Shown: positions 58,911 to 64,000 of the stretch, piece by piece
Layout: every line of letters starts with the position of its first letter
Position numbering within the stretch: the first letter of the stretch is position 1
DNA from: Fibrobacterota bacterium
Lineage (GTDB): Bacteria > Fibrobacterota > Fibrobacteria > UBA11236
Reading direction: 5' to 3'
Assembly (NCBI GenBank): GCA_947482115.1
Contig: CANKII010000003.1
Span: 124,001-188,000 of the forward strand
DNA length: 64,000 nt
Translations under genes and position numbers: made by a program
The notes under the pieces: generated by a model
Seen by the model: only the letters and a program-made list of their open reading frames with translations
Database searches by the model: none
Told to the model about the DNA's origin: nothing

Positions 58911-59786
58911 TTATCTCCTGACCACCTCGACCGCACAGGGTGCACGCTCGGCAAGGGCCGCAGAGACACTTCCCAAGAAAAAACGCTGGACGGCATGAAG
59001 ACCACGGCTTCCGACAAAGAGACTGCTGGCCTTGAAGCGTTTGACTTCACGGATGATTTCCTCGCGGGGATCGCCATCGCGCAATGCCGCAGTGACTTTG
59101 AGACCCCTTTCCGCCAGAATGGATTCGGCCTGTTCCGCAATGCGTTGTGGAAAATTCTGAATCAGCGACAGCCGGTAATCGAGCACCACAACCACGCGGA
59201 ATTCGGCGCCATTCACCCAAACCCGGTTGGCCACGCCCTTTAGCATCGCCTCCGCATCCTTCGAACCATCGACGGCAAGCAGTATTCGCGGCGCGAGATC
59301 ACGACCAGAGGACAGGCGGGCAATGCGAACATTGCAGACAGCATGAGTCAAGACCTTGTGCGACACGCTTCCGAGTAAAAATCCGCCTAATGCCGTGTGG
59401 CCTTGGGAGCCCATGACAATAAGCCCCGGTTTCCATTTTTCTGCAACATGGAGAATTCCTTGAGCGGGAGAATCCATCGCCGTGGCGGTTGAGATGTCCC
59501 ACTCCGGAAAAATCTTGCGAAGATGAGCCGCGCCTTCCACAGCCAAAGCCTTGACTTCCTTCAAGGTGTTCCGTGCTTGTCCGAGGGTCATGGCGTAGGC
59601 TCCGGCGAACATCACATCAGTGGCAACGGAAAGACTTTCAATCGGCGGCACCCAGGGATCCGATACACTGATGACCTTTGCCTTGATTTTGAACCCGAGC
59701 CCCGCATGTCGAAGATCTTCCATTGCCGCTTTGGCGCACGAGGAACCGTCGTAAGCGATGAGAATTTTGGTGGGAATGCGAGTCAT
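58911..59786 (-). CDS. Tandem universal stress protein (UspA x2)
   Basis: KILIAYDGSSCAKAAMEDL, GLIVMGSQGHTALGGFLLGSVSHKVLTHAVCNV; second copy RILLAVDGSKDAEAML ... SLFVGSRGLHAVQRFFLGSVSAALAERAPCAVEVV. Confidence 0.92.
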   Translation of the reverse strand: MTRIPTKILIAYDGSSCAKAAMEDLRHAGLGFKIKAKVISVSDPWVPPIESLSVATDVMFAGAYAMTLGQARNTLKEVKALAVEGAAHLRKIFPEWDISTATAMDSPAQGILHVAEKWKPGLIVMGSQGHTALGGFLLGSVSHKVLTHAVCNVRIARLSSGRDLAPRILLAVDGSKDAEAMLKGVANRVWVNGAEFRVVVVLDYRLSLIQNFPQRIAEQAESILAERGLKVTAALRDGDPREEIIREVKRFKASSLFVGSRGLHAVQRFFLGSVSAALAERAPCAVEVVRR

Positions 59787-60053
59787 GGTAAAGCCCTCCT
59801 GACATGGATCATTATACTAGGTCTCTTCATTTGAAATGAATTGCAATACCCATGCCTTTATGTGATAACCTAAACCCGGCCCGAATTGACGTATCGGGAA
59901 ATCGAGAGTGGCGAACACACAAATCGAAGCTGCCATTTTGGTAAACTTTCGTGCCATCGAGGCAAGAAAATCCGGTTTCAAAAAGTCAGGTCCGGCAAAA
60001 GGCCTTCTATAACCTCCCTATAATACTGGTACACGTCTTGCTCATATTATCCA

Positions 60054-60596
60054 TTGAATAATGAACCGGGAGCGATCATGATGTTCTCAACGACAGAGAC
60101 ATCCTCAGAAAAAGCAGGATTGGGACTGTTCGGCAGTGTTTATGCCCTGTCGATTGGAGGAGAATTGGGCCCCAAGGACGGCACGGATTGGGCACGATTC
60201 AGGATTGGGATGGGAATCGAAGACGATGCCCCCGCAAAAAGATGGGACTTGCAGGTGGGCTTGCTGTCCAAGGAAAGCATTGAAAGGATGCAACTGGAGG
60301 GAAGAAAGATCTGCCCCGGATTCTGTGGAGATAATGTCTGCACCGAGTCTCTGGACTTTGACACTATTGAGGTCGGCCACCTGATCGAAATCGGAAAGGC
60401 GACCTTATTGGTCACCCAAAAAGGAAAAAAGTGCGTCCGGGAATGCGCCACCGAAGAGCAATGTTGTCTGGCGAATGAATGGACCTATGCGAGAGTCATC
60501 AAAGGCGGGCAGGTCTGCGTGAGGGATGAAATCCGGGTGTTACGGCCAGGAATTGACCTGGTTCCCAAATTCAGTCAGGCCGCGTTGAAAAAATGA
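60054..60596 (+). CDS. MOSC-domain protein
   Basis: WDLQVGLLSKESIERMQ, CPGFCGDNVCTESLDFDTIEVGHLIEIGKATLLVTQKGKKCVREC, YARVIKGGQVCVRDEIRVL. Confidence 0.8.
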   Translation: MNNEPGAIMMFSTTETSSEKAGLGLFGSVYALSIGGELGPKDGTDWARFRIGMGIEDDAPAKRWDLQVGLLSKESIERMQLEGRKICPGFCGDNVCTESLDFDTIEVGHLIEIGKATLLVTQKGKKCVRECATEEQCCLANEWTYARVIKGGQVCVRDEIRVLRPGIDLVPKFSQAALKK

Positions 60597-60612
60597 CTGC
60601 AGAAGCGTGGTT

Positions 60613-62052
60613 TTAAAACCCGCTTCTGCCCGCGATATATTCCCCGAGCGCGGGGCATGTTCCCAAAACCAGAAGAAGAATAGCCAGAACCAATGTCCAG
60701 ATTTGAGCGGCCCGACTTAACTGGATGGGTGCAAAGACTGTCGCAGGCTTGGAGATGTAGGCTTCCTTGAGCAATCTCATGTAGTAGTAGAAGGAAATCA
60801 CGGCATTCATCGCCGCAATCAGAACCAGCACATAGTGTCCACTTTGCGCAGCAGTGGAAAAAAGCAGGAACTTCCCAAGAAAACCGGCCAGGGGCGGGAT
60901 GCCCACCAAGGAAAACATGCACAGAACCAGCAAGGCTGCAAGGCCGGGGCTTTCCGAAGACAACCCTTGCAACGAATGGATCTCTTCCGGCCGGTTTTTT
61001 CCGATCAGGGAAATCACAAAGTAAAACGCAAAACTGGTCGCACCATAGGCGATCAAATTGTATTGCAAGGCTGACCGTGCACCCTCCGCGGTTCCCGTAA
61101 ATGCCAGCAACATGTAACCCACTTGCGCAATGGAAGAGTAGGCCACGAAGCGACGCAAATTGCTTTGCCGCATGGCTCCGAGATTTCCGACGACCATGGA
61201 AAGCACTCCCGCGAGGGAAAAGGCTCCCGTCATGCCGGATCTTAACGGATCCAACGGGCCTAGAAAAAGCAAGGTCATAGCTGCAACGGCTGCAGCCTTG
61301 GAACCCACGGAAAGAAAGGCCATGACCGGCATAGGCGATCCCTCGTAAACATCCGGTGCCCACATATGCAACGGAGCCATGGACAGTTTGAATCCGATAC
61401 CGCCCAGAAGAAGCAATGCACCTATATGAAGAAACGGTTGCCCCGGATTCGCATGAGCCGCCAGCCCGATGGACTCAAAGCTCAGGCCTCCAGCCGCCCC
61501 GAACAGGAAGGAAATTCCGAAGAGCGACAGCGTGGATGAAAATGCTCCCATGAGAACATACTTGGAAGCACCTTCCACCGATTGCGAATCATGCGGTTGA
61601 AAGGCGGAAAGGGCATACAGCGGCAATGAAGCCAGTTCCAGCCCGAGATAAAAAGTGAGCGCATCTCCGGCAGAGATCAAAGCGAACATTCCCAGCGTGG
61701 AGAAAAGGATCAGGCTGTAGAAAGCACCGGGCCGGGTCAAAGTACCTCGTGCGCTCCCACTGCTTCGGAAATATGAGGATGAAATCAACACTGTGGCCAA
61801 GGCTGCGAGAACAAAGATCTGTTTCCACAACACTACGGACGGGGTGATGCGGTAACTCGCAAAGGCAACACCTTCCAGAGGCAGTGTCAGGGTCGAAAAC
61901 AGTGAAAGCAGAATCAGGATTGCGATCAATCCTCCAGTGGCGATGCGGAAAGACGCCCGCGCCACATGCTTCCGAAGGAAAACCTCCCCTGTCAGAATGG
62001 CTAATGCCAGCGCCAGGAGTGCCAGATCGGGAAGAAAGTAAAGGAGGGACAT
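60613..62052 (-). CDS. nuoN: NADH-quinone oxidoreductase subunit N
   Basis: ALTFYLGLELASLPLYALSAF, GIGFKLSMAPLHMWAPDVYEGSPMPVMAFLSVGSKAAA, LRRFVAYSSIAQVGYML. Confidence 0.95.
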   Translation of the reverse strand: MSLLYFLPDLALLALALAILTGEVFLRKHVARASFRIATGGLIAILILLSLFSTLTLPLEGVAFASYRITPSVVLWKQIFVLAALATVLISSSYFRSSGSARGTLTRPGAFYSLILFSTLGMFALISAGDALTFYLGLELASLPLYALSAFQPHDSQSVEGASKYVLMGAFSSTLSLFGISFLFGAAGGLSFESIGLAAHANPGQPFLHIGALLLLGGIGFKLSMAPLHMWAPDVYEGSPMPVMAFLSVGSKAAAVAAMTLLFLGPLDPLRSGMTGAFSLAGVLSMVVGNLGAMRQSNLRRFVAYSSIAQVGYMLLAFTGTAEGARSALQYNLIAYGATSFAFYFVISLIGKNRPEEIHSLQGLSSESPGLAALLVLCMFSLVGIPPLAGFLGKFLLFSTAAQSGHYVLVLIAAMNAVISFYYYMRLLKEAYISKPATVFAPIQLSRAAQIWTLVLAILLLVLGTCPALGEYIAGRSGF

Positions 62053-62056
62053 CGTA

Positions 62057-63571
62057 TTACCGGTTCAGATTGTTCAGGATGGGTTGAATGGCATGATCCA
62101 ACAAAGTGGAAATCGGGCCCGGATAAAGCCCAAGCACGAGGATGCAGGAAAGCAGCATCACAAGTGGAACTTTTTCCGCAAAGGTGGCATCCCCGAGCTG
62201 ATGCGATCCTTCCAAGGCCGGGCCGTGCAAAACTGCATTGACGCCGCGCAGGATGTAAACGGCGGTGATGATGATGGAAAGAACGGCGAGACCCGCGCCG
62301 ACTTTGGCGAGCGACGAAGAACCGAACGCACCCATGAAAATGTTCAGCTCCGCCGCAAAGCCCGCCATGCCGGGAAGACCCAGCGCTGCAAATCCCGCAA
62401 GCACGAAACATACGGAAAGAAACGGCATCGATGCCATCAAACCGGACATTTGCGGAATCAACCGCGTATGCGTCCGGGTATAGATCATTCCAATAATGCA
62501 GAATACCGCCGGCGCAATGAATCCGTGCGCCAACATTTGCATCACGGCACCGCGCAACCCGATCGAGTTCAACGCCGCGAGACCGAGGAAGACCAATCCG
62601 CAATGTGAAACGGAGGAATAGGCATTCATGTATTTCAAATCTTTTTGCTTGATGGCAACGAACGCGCCCCAAATCACTCCGGCAACCGCCAGCACCAGAA
62701 ACACGTTCATCCACGGGCGGCATCCCTCGGGGAGGAGGTACATCGCAATGCGCAAGCAGCCGTAACTGCCGAGCTTCATGTGCACACCCGCAAGGAACAT
62801 GGAGATGGCCGTGGGTGCGGAGGAATGTCCGTCAGGCGACCAGATGTGAAAGGGGAAAATGTTTCCCAGAATTCCGAAGCCGAGGAAGAGCGCAGGAAAA
62901 GCCCAGAGCTGAAAACTTCGATCGAAATGGATTTGCGAAAGTTCCAGCATGTCAAAGCTGTGAATGCCGGAAGAGAAGAAGAGTCCGAAAATTCCCACCA
63001 GAATCAATGCTGATCCGCCCATCAGCATCAGGTTCAACTTCATGGCGGCGTATTCCTTCCTTCCGCTGCCAAACATGACGATCAGCAGGTAGGTGGGAAT
63101 CAGCGTCAATTCATTGAACACAAAAAAGGTGAACAGATCGAAGGAAATGAAACTTCCGAAAACACCCGCAGCGAGAATTTGGAGGAGAATGAAAAACTCC
63201 TTCGTTCTTTCCCGTATCTGCCAACTGGCCAGCGTTCCACAAAAGACGATTACCCCGGCGAGAAACATCAAGGACAGGGAGATGGCATCCACTCCAATGT
63301 GGTAGCGGATATTGAGAAGCGGGAACCACGCATGATTGGCGGAAAAGGCAAGCACCGTTTGAGTGCCACCGGTCTGAACAGGCGGATGCATGATGAACAG
63401 GATGGAAAGCAACACGATCAGGGCGAGATTGATTCCATTGGCGGTCAAGGTGAACCAGCGAATCAGCCCGGACCGATCCTTGGGAAAGAGCATCATCACC
63501 GCAGCAGAAGCCAGAGGCAGCACCCACGTCAACGTCAGCATACAACTCGTAATGGAATCATGGAAGCACAT
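62057..63571 (-). CDS. nuoM: NADH-quinone oxidoreductase subunit M
   Basis: Start MCFHDSITSC at 63571 overlaps nuoL stop (TGATG); GVDAISLSLMFLAGVI, FFVFNELTLIPTYLLI, LKYMNAYSSVSHCGLVFLGL. Confidence 0.95.
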   Translation of the reverse strand: MCFHDSITSCMLTLTWVLPLASAAVMMLFPKDRSGLIRWFTLTANGINLALIVLLSILFIMHPPVQTGGTQTVLAFSANHAWFPLLNIRYHIGVDAISLSLMFLAGVIVFCGTLASWQIRERTKEFFILLQILAAGVFGSFISFDLFTFFVFNELTLIPTYLLIVMFGSGRKEYAAMKLNLMLMGGSALILVGIFGLFFSSGIHSFDMLELSQIHFDRSFQLWAFPALFLGFGILGNIFPFHIWSPDGHSSAPTAISMFLAGVHMKLGSYGCLRIAMYLLPEGCRPWMNVFLVLAVAGVIWGAFVAIKQKDLKYMNAYSSVSHCGLVFLGLAALNSIGLRGAVMQMLAHGFIAPAVFCIIGMIYTRTHTRLIPQMSGLMASMPFLSVCFVLAGFAALGLPGMAGFAAELNIFMGAFGSSSLAKVGAGLAVLSIIITAVYILRGVNAVLHGPALEGSHQLGDATFAEKVPLVMLLSCILVLGLYPGPISTLLDHAIQPILNNLNR

Positions 63572-64000
63572 CAGTGAACCATCCTTCCAATCCAATACAA
63601 GGCATATAAACCCAACAGCGCCACGCTCAGATAAACCTGGACCTGTCCGTTTTGAAATTTGCAAAGCCTGATGGCGAGCCGCCGGAACACCCCGCTCGTC
63701 TCATCGAAGGCGCCGTTGATGATTTTTCTTTCCGTCCAATTGGCCGGAGTGGCGACAAATCGGGCCGCGACTTTGCGCACCAGAAATCCGTAAAACTCGT
63801 CCACATAAAATTTGTTGCGAAGAACGCGATACCAGCCCGGCTCCTGTCCTTCAGAAAATCCCGCGCTCCATTTTTTTCTCCCGTAGAAATACCACCCTGC
63901 ACCAATGGCGCTCATGATCAAAATGCTGGTAACAGGAACCAGCCACGAAAACGATCCGCTTTCATGAGATTCGGAAATCCCTGCCGCAGAGGCACCAGCC
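63571..64000 (-). CDS. nuoL: NADH-quinone oxidoreductase subunit L, C-terminal part (5' end outside window)
   Basis: Frame open to window end; YRVLRNKFYVDEFYGFLVRKVAARFVATPANWTERKIINGAFDETSG typical of the NuoL C-terminus. Confidence 0.88.
   Translation of the reverse strand, partial: AGASAAGISESHESGSFSWLVPVTSILIMSAIGAGWYFYGRKKWSAGFSEGQEPGWYRVLRNKFYVDEFYGFLVRKVAARFVATPANWTERKIINGAFDETSGVFRRLAIRLCKFQNGQVQVYLSVALLGLYALYWIGRMVH

Overview
This is a mostly housekeeping bacterial chromosome segment. Gene content (complete bshA-bshB-bshC cluster, GH10 xylanases, class I fumarase, SpeA, NuoLMN, T9SS-like C-terminal tails) suggests a Fibrobacterota/FCB-type organism; that assignment is inference. Three accessory zones interrupt the housekeeping background. 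(1) An AT-rich block at ~1.26-4.9 kb encodes an alpha/beta hydrolase, an SSS-family transporter and, in a 4-bp ATGA overlap with the transporter, a TIR-like (CAP12/Pycsar-type) domain fused to an EgtD-like methyltransferase. This is my main candidate for an undescribed, possibly defence/NAD-related, system. (2) A ~1.1-kb insertion downstream of class I fumarase encodes a Cys-rich secreted protein. It is bounded on its far side by a displaced copy of the last 31 codons of fumarase. (3) A ~12.5-kb insertion downstream of clpB carries a 2.7-kaa repeat protein with a strict 777-bp higher-order repeat, a DUF2341/LamG surface protein, an Hsp20-like protein and pseudogene debris. It is bounded on its far side by a degenerate displaced copy of the clpB 3' end. 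Zones 2 and 3 share the same architecture: insertion between convergent genes with a duplicated host-gene 3' tail ending exactly at the stop codon, and no visible recombinase. No tRNA, rRNA, CRISPR array or recognisable transposase was seen. All family calls come from reading motifs by eye; no database search was run.
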